Shown one piece after another: positions 19,124 through 26,778 of a DNA stretch of 39,839 nucleotides. Source of the DNA: an uncultured Clostridia bacterium (GTDB taxonomy: Bacteria; Bacillota; Clostridia; TANB77; CAG-508); the NCBI GenBank assembly GCA_944393375.1, contig CALXZX010000001.1:70988-110826 (forward strand), given 5' to 3'. The notes under the pieces are model-generated. The model saw nothing but the letters and a program-made list of their open reading frames with translations. It ran no database searches and was not told the DNA's origin. A program made the position numbers and the translations under genes. Each line of letters begins with the position of its first letter. Within the stretch, counting starts at the first letter, position 1.

Positions 19124-19163
19124 AACTCAAAATCATCCTCTGTATATTTTCTGTTTGTCTTTT

Positions 19164-19217
19164 GTCCAATTAGGGACATTTCTTTTGGGGACATTTTTGT
19201 ACAAATGTCCCAAAATC
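19164..19217. repeat. GGGACATTT palindrome with two alternative pairings ahead of the ABC exporter
   Basis: On the minus strand one copy of GGGACATTT is followed by two copies of AAATGTCCC, so it can pair with either but not both. The nearer pair gives a 9-bp stem with loop GTACAA plus flanking TTTT/AAAA. There is no U-run, so it is not a plain terminator. The sequence resembles the elements at 20675-20720 and 31411-31555. Confidence 0.55.
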
Positions 19218-19218
19218 C

Positions 19219-19380
19219 TTAAATGATTTTATTATCCTTCTTTTCAATACAATCATATAATGCATCATTGTTAAACCCCATATTTGGGTTATTTTCTACT
19301 TGGTTTTGTTGCATTTGCTTATTAAGATTCATGAATTCAACTTGGTCTTTAAAATTAAAATCATCAAACTCAAATCTCAT
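19219..19380 (-). CDS. Small ORF upstream of the heterodimeric ABC exporter, possible BmrB-like leader (53 aa)
   Basis: A 53-codon ORF starting MRFEFDDFNFKDQVEF, hydrophilic, rich in Asn, Gln, Asp and Lys, with no signal or membrane segment. It has a good ribosome binding site (AAAGGA, 6-nt spacing), a promoter at 19444-19472 and a 9-bp hairpin (19395-19417) just before the binding site. It ends about 96 nt before the first exporter gene, with alternative hairpins between. In Bacillus subtilis a peptide of similar length, BmrB, controls bmrCD by translation-coupled attenuation. Similarity here is of position and size; I did not recognise sequence homology. Confidence 0.55.
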   Translation of the reverse strand: MRFEFDDFNFKDQVEFMNLNKQMQQNQVENNPNMGFNNDALYDCIEKKDNKII

Positions 19381-19394
19381 ATTTTTTCCTTTCT

Positions 19395-19417
19395 ACAATA
19401 TATTTTTCATATATTGT
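19395..19417 (-). promoter_or_regulatory. Hairpin in the leader of the 53-codon ORF
   Basis: ACAATATAT and ATATATTGT form a perfect 9-bp stem with a 5-nt loop, directly before the AGAAAGGA ribosome binding site. It could affect translation of the small ORF or protect the transcript 5' end. It has no terminator U-run. Confidence 0.4.
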
Positions 19418-19443
19418 TTCCATTCTTACAAATTACCAACTTC

Positions 19444-19472
19444 ATTATACATGAATTTAAATTATTTAACAA
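19444..19472 (-). promoter_or_regulatory. Sigma-A-type promoter for the small ORF and ABC exporter
   Basis: Minus strand: -35 TTGTTA (19467-19472), spacer 17 nt, -10 TATAAT (19444-19449). The -35 box is in the last codons of the acetate kinase gene, and no terminator separates the two units, so read-through from the acetate operon is also possible. Confidence 0.6.
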
Positions 19473-20652
19473 GCCTTTTGGTTTCTTTTGCTATCATTAA
19501 TTCTTCATTTGTAGGTATAACATATACCTTTACTTTTGAATCAGGTGTTGAAATCACTTTTTCTTCCCCTCTCATGTTGTTTGCATCTAGGTCTAATTTT
19601 ACACCCATAAATTCTAGTTTCTCGCAAATACCTTTTCTAATATTGATTTGGTTTTCTCCAATACCACCAGTAAAGATGATATAATCAATACCTTTCATAG
19701 CAACAGCATATTTTGCAATAAAACTTGCAATAGAATAGTTAAATTGTTCAATTGCGATTTTTGCTCTTTCTGTTCCTTTGTTTGATTCATCTTCTATGAC
19801 TCTAAAATCTGGTGCCATTCCTGATATACTTGCTAATCCAGATTTTTTATTCAAGATATCTTCCATTGTTTGTGCATCTAGATTTTCTTTTTTCATGATA
19901 AAGGTTACAACTGATGGGTCTAAATCTCCACTTCTTGTTACCATAGGTAATCCTGCAAGTGGTGTTAATCCCATACTCGTATCCATTGATTTACCATCTT
20001 TTACGGCACATATACTAGCACCTTGACCTAAATGACAAGTAACAATTTTTGTTCCTTCAAGAGACTTGTTTTCTATCTCACCAAGTCTTTGAGATACATA
20101 CATATGAGAAGTACCATGGAATCCATATTTTCTAACACCATATTTTTCATAATACTCATATGGTATTGGATAAATAAATTTATCCTTTGGAATAGAAGAA
20201 TGGAATGCTGTATCAAATACACCTACCATTGGTTTATTTGGCATAACCTCTCTACAAGCTTCAATTCCTAACATACATGCTGGATTATGTAATGGTGCTA
20301 AATCTGTACATTCTTCTATTGTTTTAATAACCTCATCTGTTATTACAACTGACTCTGTTATTTTTTCTCCACCATGAACAACTCTATGTCCCACAGCACT
20401 AATTTCATCTAAAGAATCAATAACTTTATACTCTGGATTTGTAAACTGTTCCAATGTAAATTCAATTGCTTCTTTATGATTATATGCTGGTTTTTTAATT
20501 TCAATTTTTTGTCCATTTACTTTATGGGTAATAAAAGCTTCTTCCTCCCCTATTCTTTCATATTTTCCAGAAGCCAACACTTCTTCTGTCTCCATATTAA
20601 TTAATTGATACTTTAGTGATGAACTACCACAATTTAAAACTAAAACTTTCAT
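19462..20652 (-). CDS. ackA: Acetate kinase, second tandem copy
   Basis: A 396-residue acetate kinase that makes ATP and acetate from acetyl phosphate. Asn7, Arg90 (GHRVVHGG), Asp147 (FDTAFH) and Arg240 correspond to known active-site residues, and FTGGIGEN is the nucleotide-binding loop. The conserved MGTRSGD reads MVTRSGD, with Val238 in place of Gly two residues before the catalytic Arg. It is about 60% identical by eye to the copy directly upstream. AAAGGAGG precedes the ATG. It is separated from the first copy by 126 nt that hold a GGGAC-type palindrome, and lies in the pta-NUDIX-ackA-ackA cluster. Confidence 0.95.
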   Translation of the reverse strand: MKVLVLNCGSSSLKYQLINMETEEVLASGKYERIGEEEAFITHKVNGQKIEIKKPAYNHKEAIEFTLEQFTNPEYKVIDSLDEISAVGHRVVHGGEKITESVVITDEVIKTIEECTDLAPLHNPACMLGIEACREVMPNKPMVGVFDTAFHSSIPKDKFIYPIPYEYYEKYGVRKYGFHGTSHMYVSQRLGEIENKSLEGTKIVTCHLGQGASICAVKDGKSMDTSMGLTPLAGLPMVTRSGDLDPSVVTFIMKKENLDAQTMEDILNKKSGLASISGMAPDFRVIEDESNKGTERAKIAIEQFNYSIASFIAKYAVAMKGIDYIIFTGGIGENQINIRKGICEKLEFMGVKLDLDANNMRGEEKVISTPDSKVKVYVIPTNEELMIAKETKRLVK

Positions 20653-20674
20653 TTTTTCCTCCTTTTGAACATTA

Positions 20675-20720
20675 GGGACGTGCCAAATCGTTCAGAAATT
20701 GAACGAAAGGGACAGACCCT
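20675..20720. repeat. GGGAC-type palindromic element between the two acetate kinase genes
   Basis: The element begins TTAGGGACGTGCC, contains the hairpin CGTTCA-GAAAT-TGAACG and ends AAAGGGACAGACCCT. Its outer arms pair only in part. It shares the TTAGGGAC start with the element at 19164-19217. It may be a dispersed REP-like sequence that folds in the intercistronic RNA. Confidence 0.5.
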
Positions 20721-20778
20721 CTTTAATATTTAATATTTTTTATTTATATGACATTAAAAATTTTTATTTTTTTACATC

Positions 20779-21966
20779 TTAACATTCCATAGTCGCTCTT
20801 GCTATCATCAGTTCTTCATTTGTTGGAATTACAAAGGTTCTAATCTTTGCATCCTTTGCTGTAATTTCTGCTTCAATTCCTTTTACCTTTTGATTATATT
20901 CTTTATCTATTTTGACACCAAACACTTCTAAATAATCACAAATGGCCTCTCTTGAATCTTGCCCTTTTTCTCCTACACCTGCTGTAAAGGTTAATATGTC
21001 AAATCCATTCATAGCTACTGCACATTTGGCTACATAGCTAGCTGCTAAGTAGTGGAAATTGTCAAGTGCTAATATTGACCTTGCATCCTCAGCTGCTGCT
21101 TCTGTTTCTATATCTCTAAAATCAACAGATACCCCTGATATTCCATAAGCACCTGATTGCTTATTTAATATCTTTTCCATTTCATCTGGCTTTAATTTTT
21201 CCTTTTTCATAATATAGGTAACCACTGATGGATCTAAATCTCCACTTCGAGTTCCCATAGAAATTCCACCCAGTGGTGTTAATCCCATACTGGTTTCTAC
21301 TGATTTTCCGTATTGGATGGCACACACACTTGCACCTTGCCCTAAATGGCAATTAATAATCTTTAATTCTTTGATATCTTTCCCAACCAATTCTGCTGCT
21401 CTATTGGCAACAAATTGGTGAGAAGTTCCATGGAATCCATATTTTCTAACTCCATACTTTTTATAATATTCATATGGTATTGGATAAATATATCTTTTCT
21501 TTTCCAATGTTTGATGAAAGGCTGTATCAAATACAGCTACCATTTTGATATTTGGTGCCAATTTTTTACAAGCTTTAATTCCTAGGATTGCTGCCGGATT
21601 ATGTAATGGTGCTAAATCTACGCACTCCTCTATTCCTTTTATCACTTCATCTGTTATCACTACTGGATTGGCAAATTTTTCTCCACCATGAACCACTCTA
21701 TGTCCAATACCACCTAATTCGTCTAAATTTTTTATAACACCATAATGTGGATTCGTAAGTCTACTTAGTACAAATGAAATTGCTTTATCATGGTTTTTCG
21801 CATAATGTTCGAATTTATGTACTTCTCCTTTTACTTTATGTGTCAAAAATGAATCTGCTTGACCAATTCTTTCGAAATATCCTTTTGCTAGGACAGTCTC
21901 TGTCTCCATATCAATGATTTGATATTTTAAGGATGAACTTCCTGAATTTAACACTAATATTTTCAT
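20779..21966 (-). CDS. ackA: Acetate kinase, first tandem copy
   Basis: A 395-residue acetate kinase with all main landmarks: NSGSSS, GHRVVHGG, FDTAFH, MGTRSGDLDPS. In the nucleotide-binding loop the usual GEN reads GEK (Lys334). This copy keeps the Gly that the second copy has changed, and the second copy keeps the Asn changed here. It follows the NUDIX gene by 12 nt, and GAGAGGT precedes the ATG. With pta it forms the acetyl-CoA to acetate route. Whether the two copies form a hetero-oligomer or serve different conditions or substrates (for example propionyl or butyryl phosphate) cannot be told. Confidence 0.95.
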   Translation of the reverse strand: MKILVLNSGSSSLKYQIIDMETETVLAKGYFERIGQADSFLTHKVKGEVHKFEHYAKNHDKAISFVLSRLTNPHYGVIKNLDELGGIGHRVVHGGEKFANPVVITDEVIKGIEECVDLAPLHNPAAILGIKACKKLAPNIKMVAVFDTAFHQTLEKKRYIYPIPYEYYKKYGVRKYGFHGTSHQFVANRAAELVGKDIKELKIINCHLGQGASVCAIQYGKSVETSMGLTPLGGISMGTRSGDLDPSVVTYIMKKEKLKPDEMEKILNKQSGAYGISGVSVDFRDIETEAAAEDARSILALDNFHYLAASYVAKCAVAMNGFDILTFTAGVGEKGQDSREAICDYLEVFGVKIDKEYNQKVKGIEAEITAKDAKIRTFVIPTNEELMIARATMEC

Positions 21967-21978
21967 ACATACCTCTCT

Positions 21979-22500
21979 TTATTTTAAAATTTCCTTTAAT
22001 ACCATATATTCAATTTTATGAGGTATTAAATTTCCATTTTCCATTAATTCAAAGAATTGTTCTTTTGAAACATATTTGGCATTACTTACTTCTTCTTTTT
22101 GAAATTCAACATTTTGTAGATTAATATTTTGTCTTAATATATAAATATCAACAAACTCATTGCTATTTACTTGTTCATATTGAAACATTTCTCTATTTGT
22201 GAAGACATATTGTAATTTTTCTAAGTCAACATCAATATCTAATTCTTCTTTTCCTTCTCTTAATACTGCTTCTATTGAACTTTCTCCTGCATCTATATGT
22301 CCAGCAAATGAGCAATCCCATGTATTCGGATATAAATCTTTTTCAGCAGACCTATATTGTAATAATATTTCATTTTTATCATTTAAAATCCAAACATGTA
22401 CTGATTTATGCCATAAACCTTTTTCATGTGCTACAGCTTTATCAATAATTCCTATTTTTTCTCCTCTTGTATTGTATTCATCTATCATTTCATGTTTCAT
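21979..22500 (-). CDS. NUDIX hydrolase, isopentenyl-diphosphate isomerase-like (YfcD type)
   Basis: A 173-residue protein with a NUDIX box at 67-89: GHIDAGE, seven residues, then REGKEELDI. The box Gly near the end is Asp88. The lead-in DEYNTRGEKIG...AHEKGLWHKSVHVWI is typical of the YfcD/Idi-like subfamily. Some members are true isomerases and others are hydrolases of nucleoside or prenyl diphosphates, so the substrate is open. It is inside the pta-ackA operon (24 nt after pta, 12 nt before ackA), an unusual place that hints at metabolite clean-up or a link to cofactor or prenyl diphosphate balance. GGGGGG precedes the ATG. Confidence 0.85.
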   Translation of the reverse strand: MKHEMIDEYNTRGEKIGIIDKAVAHEKGLWHKSVHVWILNDKNEILLQYRSAEKDLYPNTWDCSFAGHIDAGESSIEAVLREGKEELDIDVDLEKLQYVFTNREMFQYEQVNSNEFVDIYILRQNINLQNVEFQKEEVSNAKYVSKEQFFELMENGNLIPHKIEYMVLKEILK

Positions 22501-22524
22501 GATATATTCCCCCCTGTTATAGTT

Positions 22525-23517
22525 TTATTGTGCTTGCACTGCTGTTATAGCAACAACTCCTGCTATATCATCACTATTGCATCCTCTTGATAAATCATTT
22601 ACTGGTTTTGCAATACCTTGGCATAATGGTCCATATGCTTCTGCTTTTGCTAATCTCTGCACCAATTTGTATCCTATATTTCCTGCATTTAAATCAGGGA
22701 AAATTAATACATTTGCTTCTCCCTTTAATGGACTATTTGGTGCTTTTGATTTTGCAATTTCTGGGATAATTGCTGCATCTAATTGCAATTCTCCATCTAC
22801 TAATAAATCTGTTTGTTTTTCTTTTACTAATTTTGTTGCTTCAATTACTTTTTCAGTTAACTCTGAATGTGCACTTCCATAAGTAGAATAAGAAAGCATC
22901 GCCACTTTTGCTTCTTTTCCTACTAATTGTTTAAAGCTTTTACTTGATGAAATGGCAATTTCTGATAATTGTTCTGGATTTGGATTTTCATTTAGTCCAC
23001 TATCCCCAAATATAAATACACCATTTTCACCATATTCACAATCAGGTACAACCATAACAAAAAAAGCAGAAACTAATTGGGTATCGGGTAGCGTTTTTAA
23101 AATTTGTAAAGCTGGTCTTAATGTATCTGATGTAGAATGTGCTGCTCCTGAAACTAATCCATCAGCCTTGTTATCCTTTACCATCAACATTCCATAATAT
23201 ACTGGATCTAAAACCAATTCTTTTGCTTTTTCTATTGTCATTCCTTTGTGTTTTCTTAATTCATACAAAAGATTTGTGTATTTTTCATAATCTTCTGACT
23301 TTTGTGGATCTACAATTTTGGCACCTTCAATATTTACCTCATTTGTTTTTGCCTTTTCTAAAATATTTTCTTCATTTCCTATTAAAATGATATTTGCATA
23401 TTTTTCTTTCATTACCTTTTCAGTTGCTTGTAATACTCTAATATCTTCTGCTTCTGGAAGGATAATTGTTTTGATTTGTTGTTTTGCTCTTTGTTTTATT
23501 TCTTCAATAAATGCCAT
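22525..23517 (-). CDS. pta: Phosphate acetyltransferase
   Basis: A 330-residue short-form phosphotransacetylase, which converts acetyl-CoA and phosphate to acetyl phosphate and CoA. Conserved blocks include IILPEAEDIRVLQA near the N-terminus, DGLVSGAAHSTSDTLRPALQ in the middle, and FPDLNAGNIGYKLVQRLA and GPLCQGIAKPVNDLSRGC near the C-terminus. Length is normal for the family with no N-terminal DRTGG domain. ATG at 23515-23517 is preferred over ATG at 23544 because GGAGG lies 8 nt before it and homology starts at MAFIEEIKQRA. It is the first gene of the acetate operon, behind the promoter at 23543-23572. Confidence 0.96.
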   Translation of the reverse strand: MAFIEEIKQRAKQQIKTIILPEAEDIRVLQATEKVMKEKYANIILIGNEENILEKAKTNEVNIEGAKIVDPQKSEDYEKYTNLLYELRKHKGMTIEKAKELVLDPVYYGMLMVKDNKADGLVSGAAHSTSDTLRPALQILKTLPDTQLVSAFFVMVVPDCEYGENGVFIFGDSGLNENPNPEQLSEIAISSSKSFKQLVGKEAKVAMLSYSTYGSAHSELTEKVIEATKLVKEKQTDLLVDGELQLDAAIIPEIAKSKAPNSPLKGEANVLIFPDLNAGNIGYKLVQRLAKAEAYGPLCQGIAKPVNDLSRGCNSDDIAGVVAITAVQAQ

Positions 23518-23542
23518 TTTTATTGCCTCCTTTACCTCAACC

Positions 23543-23572
23543 ATTATATAATATAAACAAAGAAAAGCACAA
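23543..23572 (-). promoter_or_regulatory. Sigma-A-type promoter for the pta-ackA operon
   Basis: Minus strand: -10 TATAAT (23543-23548) with TTGTGC (23567-23572) 18 nt upstream. Transcription from about 23536 leaves a 19-nt leader with GGAGG, supporting the start at 23517. Confidence 0.55.
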
Positions 23573-23601
23573 GTCTTTTTTTAAATTTTCATAATCATAT
23601 G

Positions 23602-23629
23602 AAAAAGAAGCCGTTTTAACTACGACTTC
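23602..23629 (-). terminator. Rho-independent terminator after the metK/PAP2-DgkA unit
   Basis: On the minus strand GAAGTCGT and ACGGCTTC form an 8-bp stem with one G-U pair and loop AGTTAAA, followed by TTTTT. It separates the PAP2-DgkA gene from the pta promoter. Confidence 0.8.
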
Positions 23630-23653
23630 AAAAATGATTTTTAAATTCTAATG

Positions 23654-24709
23654 TTATCCAAATATTTTAGGTAAAAATATAATTAACCCAATAATTACAG
23701 AAACAATTGCAGAAAATAATACTGCTCCTGCTGCAATGTCTTTTGCATATTTTGCTTTTTCATTAATATCTGGCATAGCAATATCCACTGTTGTTTCAAT
23801 AGCTGTATTAATCAATTCTAATGAAATCACAATTGCAAATAATAATAAACATACCATCCATTCTATGGCTGATATTTTAAAAATAAATCCTGCAATAATT
23901 ACCAATGCCATAATCACAAAATGTATTTTTAAATTTTGTTCTGTTTTCCATGCTTCTTCAATTCCTTCAAAAGCATATTTGAAACTATTTCTTAGTTTCT
24001 TTCTTTTTTTTCTTAATTTAACCATTTTTCTTTTATCTATCATTTTTATTTTTTCCTTTTCTAATTGTAATACAGACCTTGCCATATTCGTAAATAGTAA
24101 TAAATACACAATAGATATTGCAAATCCACCAATAATATCACTTGCATAATGTACTCCTAAGTATATTCTACTAAATCCGATCATTGGTATTAAAAATCCT
24201 AAAATCCCACAGGCTACATATTTTATTTTTTTATTTTTGACCATTTTCCATATCAAATAAATAATCAATCCATAAAAAGCCATACTAACCATAGAATGTC
24301 CAGATGGAAAACTATATCCACTTTCAGCAATTAATCTATATCCATCTGGTCTTGGCCTTTGTATGATATATTTTAATAATTGGTTTAATAGAGTTGTAAT
24401 AACTAAATTACTAGCAACACATAGACCTACTTTTTTGTTTTTTATAAAAATTAAGGTGCCTATGGTTATTGCTATTAATACATATGCAGAAGACAAATTC
24501 GTTATTACCTTCATGATAACAGTTAGTGGTTCTGACCTTAGATTCAAAATGACTAGTCTATATACCAATATATCTAACGTTAGTTGCTCATTTTCAAAAA
24601 TATCTTCTAACATCATTATGACAATAATTAGACAAAGGAAAGCAATAATCCATTTATAATTTTTTTCTATCATTCGTTTTAGCATTTGTATTTTCCACTT
24701 CTTTCTCAT
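23654..24709 (-). CDS. PAP2 phosphatase fused to DgkA-type lipid kinase (probable undecaprenol recycling enzyme)
   Basis: A 351-residue membrane protein with two enzymes in one chain. Residues 1-215 are a PAP2 phosphatase with all three motifs: KYIIQRPRP (113-121), PSGH (135-138), and SR-x5-H-x3-D (180-191). Residues 235-351 are a DgkA/undecaprenol kinase domain with three helices and LELINTAIE (297-305). In Gram-positives DgkA homologues phosphorylate undecaprenol, while PAP2 proteins remove phosphate from undecaprenyl diphosphate, so the fusion could handle both steps of carrier lipid recycling. The first ATG (8 nt after the metK stop) lacks a clear ribosome binding site; Met9 (24685) is an alternative. 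It is probably co-transcribed with metK. Confidence 0.88.
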   Translation of the reverse strand: MRKKWKIQMLKRMIEKNYKWIIAFLCLIIVIMMLEDIFENEQLTLDILVYRLVILNLRSEPLTVIMKVITNLSSAYVLIAITIGTLIFIKNKKVGLCVASNLVITTLLNQLLKYIIQRPRPDGYRLIAESGYSFPSGHSMVSMAFYGLIIYLIWKMVKNKKIKYVACGILGFLIPMIGFSRIYLGVHYASDIIGGFAISIVYLLLFTNMARSVLQLEKEKIKMIDKRKMVKLRKKRKKLRNSFKYAFEGIEEAWKTEQNLKIHFVIMALVIIAGFIFKISAIEWMVCLLLFAIVISLELINTAIETTVDIAMPDINEKAKYAKDIAAGAVLFSAIVSVIIGLIIFLPKIFG

Positions 24710-24717
24710 TTTCTAAA

Positions 24718-25827
24718 TTATAATTTTATTACTTTTTCCCATGTTAAATTTTCTTTTCCAAAATGACCATAATTGGTTGTTAATGAATAAATTGGTTTGT
24801 CTAATTGTAAATATTTAATAATACCATCTGGTGTTAAATCAAATTTTTCTCTAATTTTAGTAATTAAGGCTTCTTCTGATATGATTCCTGTCCCAAATGT
24901 ATTTACATGAATAGATAATGGTTCTTTCATTCCTATCGCATAAGAAATTTGTATTTCACATTTTTTTGCATATCCATTTGCAACAATATTTTTGGCAATA
25001 TGTCTTAACATATATGCTGCTGACCTATCTACTTTACTTGCATCTTTTCCAGAAAATGCGCCTCCACCATGTCTTGCATATCCACCATATGTATCTACAA
25101 TAATTTTTCTACCAGTAAGTCCTGTATCTCCTAAAGGTCCTCCAATAACAAACTTTCCAGTTGGATTAATATAGATTTTTGTATCTTTATCTATCATATT
25201 TTCTGGAATTACTGGTTTGATAACTTTTTCAATAATATCTTTCTTTAAATTTTCTTGACTAATTTCTTCATTATGTTGTGTAGAAACCAATATCGTTTCA
25301 ATCCTTTTTGGTCTATCATTTTCATATTCAACTGTTACTTGTGTTTTTCCATCTGGTCTTAAATAATCAATCTCTTTATTTTTTCTTACTTCTGTCAATC
25401 TTTTAGATAGCTTATGTGCCATAGAAATAGCATATGGCATATATTCTGGTGTTTCATCACAAGCAAACCCAAACATAATACCTTGGTCTCCAGCTCCTCC
25501 AATATCAACACCTAATGCAATATCTGGACTTTGCTTTGTAATATTGATGTCAATATCACAAGTTCTATAATCCATATCAATATTTTCATTGTCATATCCG
25601 ATTTCTTTTATTTTTTCTCTTACTAATTTTTCGATATCTACTTCTCCTTTAGCAGTTACCTGTCCTGCAATGGTAATTTTGTTACCTGAAGCAAAAGTTT
25701 CTACTGCTACCCTTGCAGATTTGTCTTGTTTTAAATACTCATCTAATATACAATCTGAAATTGTATCACATAATTTGTCAGGATGCCCTTCTGTCACACT
25801 TTCTGATGTAAAATAATATTTACTCAT
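24718..25827 (-). CDS. metK: S-adenosylmethionine synthetase
   Basis: A 369-residue enzyme that makes S-adenosylmethionine from methionine and ATP. Motifs: [16 protein letters not shown] at the N-terminus, [12 protein letters not shown] (metal and phosphate binding), [21 protein letters not shown] with the GGGAFSGKD phosphate-binding loop soon after, and the C-terminal [13 protein letters not shown]. It is about 20-30 residues shorter than common bacterial forms, apparently through short loops rather than truncation. AAGAGGAAATAAA gives a good ribosome binding site. A consensus promoter stands at 25898-25926 with a leader of only about 65 nt, too short for a SAM-I riboswitch. Confidence 0.96.
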   Translation of the reverse strand: MSKYYFTSESVTEGHPDKLCDTISDCILDEYLKQDKSARVAVETFASGNKITIAGQVTAKGEVDIEKLVREKIKEIGYDNENIDMDYRTCDIDINITKQSPDIALGVDIGGAGDQGIMFGFACDETPEYMPYAISMAHKLSKRLTEVRKNKEIDYLRPDGKTQVTVEYENDRPKRIETILVSTQHNEEISQENLKKDIIEKVIKPVIPENMIDKDTKIYINPTGKFVIGGPLGDTGLTGRKIIVDTYGGYARHGGGAFSGKDASKVDRSAAYMLRHIAKNIVANGYAKKCEIQISYAIGMKEPLSIHVNTFGTGIISEEALITKIREKFDLTPDGIIKYLQLDKPIYSLTTNYGHFGKENLTWEKVIKL

Positions 25828-25897
25828 TTTATTTCCTCTTTTCTTTTCATTTTTTACTTTATTGTATAGAAAAAATCAGCCTTTCTTATATTGCATA

Positions 25898-25926
25898 ATT
25901 ATTACATTTTTTTATTGTTTTGTCAA
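25898..25926 (-). promoter_or_regulatory. Sigma-A-type promoter for metK
   Basis: Minus strand: perfect -35 TTGACA (25921-25926), spacer 17 nt, -10 AATAAT (25898-25903) preceded by TGT (extended -10). It starts 7 nt after the terminator at 25933-25970. Confidence 0.65.
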
Positions 25927-25932
25927 TGGGAC

Positions 25933-25970
25933 AAAAATGGACCAGCACCAAATTGGTCTGGTCCATTTTT
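25933..25970. terminator. Bidirectional rho-independent terminator
   Basis: AAAAATGGACCAG (25933-25945) pairs perfectly with CTGGTCCATTTTT (25958-25970); the inner ACCAA/TTGGT can extend the stem. It has T-tracts on both strands and ends the membrane-protein gene that stops at 25999. Confidence 0.88.
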
Positions 25971-25998
25971 CTTTTCTTATTCTATTTTAAAACTTTAA

Positions 25999-26469
25999 TC
26001 AAAATATAGTAAAGAGCAGTTTAATAAATCCTATGATGCAAGCTAAAAACAAAGTAAATAGCAATGCTAAAATCGTAAATGTTAGTTTCTTCCATTGTTT
26101 TTCTTTTAAAGTTAAAATCATAATAGAAATAACATCAAAAGCAAAAAAGAACTGTAAAATACCACTTACAATCGATAATGCCTTTCCATGTATTCCCTCT
26201 TTATAAGATTTCATTATATAAACAATGGAAAATGGTGCTGATCCAATCAAAATTAACCAACCAACCACACTTAAAATAATAGCCATATATGGGCCGACAA
26301 ATATCATAAATGGTACTGGTATAAAAGAAAAAAGTAAAAACATTAAAATTAAGGCAGTTCCTAAGATATAAAATGGTATTAAACCATATTTTACTAATAC
26401 AGTACAATTCAACAATGTTTTTTGATTTACTTTTTTACCAACTGTAAACATTATAATATAATTAATCAC
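25999..26469 (-). CDS. Multipass membrane protein of unknown function with displaced 5' end
   Basis: Four or more hydrophobic segments in 156 residues (for example YGLIPFYILGTALILMFLL and TILALLFTLFLACIIGFIKLL); no family recognised. The listed GTG start (26467-26469) has no ribosome binding site. The same frame stays open with membrane-like sequence (YINQLELPDNLVPIKNAF, then a hydrophobic helix) up to a stop at about 26607. A plausible original start, ATG at 26619-26621 (MDIYFKK), is in another frame. One extra A in the AAAA run at 26600-26603 would join the two. The gene is thus either freshly disrupted by a one-base deletion or affected by a sequencing error. Confidence 0.55.
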   Translation of the reverse strand: MINYIIMFTVGKKVNQKTLLNCTVLVKYGLIPFYILGTALILMFLLFSFIPVPFMIFVGPYMAIILSVVGWLILIGSAPFSIVYIMKSYKEGIHGKALSIVSGILQFFFAFDVISIMILTLKEKQWKKLTFTILALLFTLFLACIIGFIKLLFTIF

Positions 26470-26599
26470 ACATAAAATAATAGGTAAAAATAGAAAGAAT
26501 AATGTAAATGCATTTTTAATTGGAACTAGATTGTCTGGTAATTCTAATTGATTAATATAACCACTTATAAATATAAATGTATAGGCAACGATAACATTG

Positions 26600-26603
26600 T
26601 TTT
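26600..26603 (-). other. Probable one-base deletion (frameshift) in the 5' end of the membrane-protein gene
   Basis: Minus strand AAG-AAA-ACA in the frame of ATG 26621; with five A instead of four it reads AAG-AAA-AAC-AAT-GTT and continues into the long frame as KKNNVIVAYTFIFISG. Homopolymer position makes either polymerase slippage or an assembly error likely. Confidence 0.5.
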
Positions 26604-26694
26604 CTTAAAGTATATATCCATATTTTTTAATATTCAAGTAAAATTTTAAATTTATATTTTTTACAATCACATACTTATTATAAAAATACCATTA

Positions 26695-26740
26695 ATAAAA
26701 AGTAACTTCTCAAATTAATCTCATTTAATCAGTTACTTTT
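26695..26740 (-). terminator. Rho-independent terminator after the Cys-rich protein gene
   Basis: Perfect 9-bp stem AAAAGTAAC (26697-26705 region) with GTTACTTTT (26732-26740), loop about 25 nt, and TTTTTATT on the minus strand. AT-rich but well placed, about 40 nt after the stop at 26779. Confidence 0.6.
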
Positions 26741-26778
26741 ATTGATTCTGAAATTCAAATTAAATATACATAAATCAT

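Noticed and set aside
19141..19169. TTGGAC-N17-TATACA promoter directly before the first ABC exporter gene
   Set aside because: Transcription would start within the GAGGA ribosome binding site, so the leader could not be translated well; I regard it as a chance match.
18798..19684. Plus-strand ORFs of 142 and 153 aa
   Set aside because: They are antisense to the ABC exporter, the small ORF and acetate kinase genes, have low-complexity translations and lack ribosome binding sites. The same holds for the other plus-strand ORFs in the window.
25828..25932. SAM riboswitch ahead of metK
   Set aside because: The leader after the promoter is only about 65 nt and has no SAM-I, SAM-II or SAM-III-like helices or terminator.
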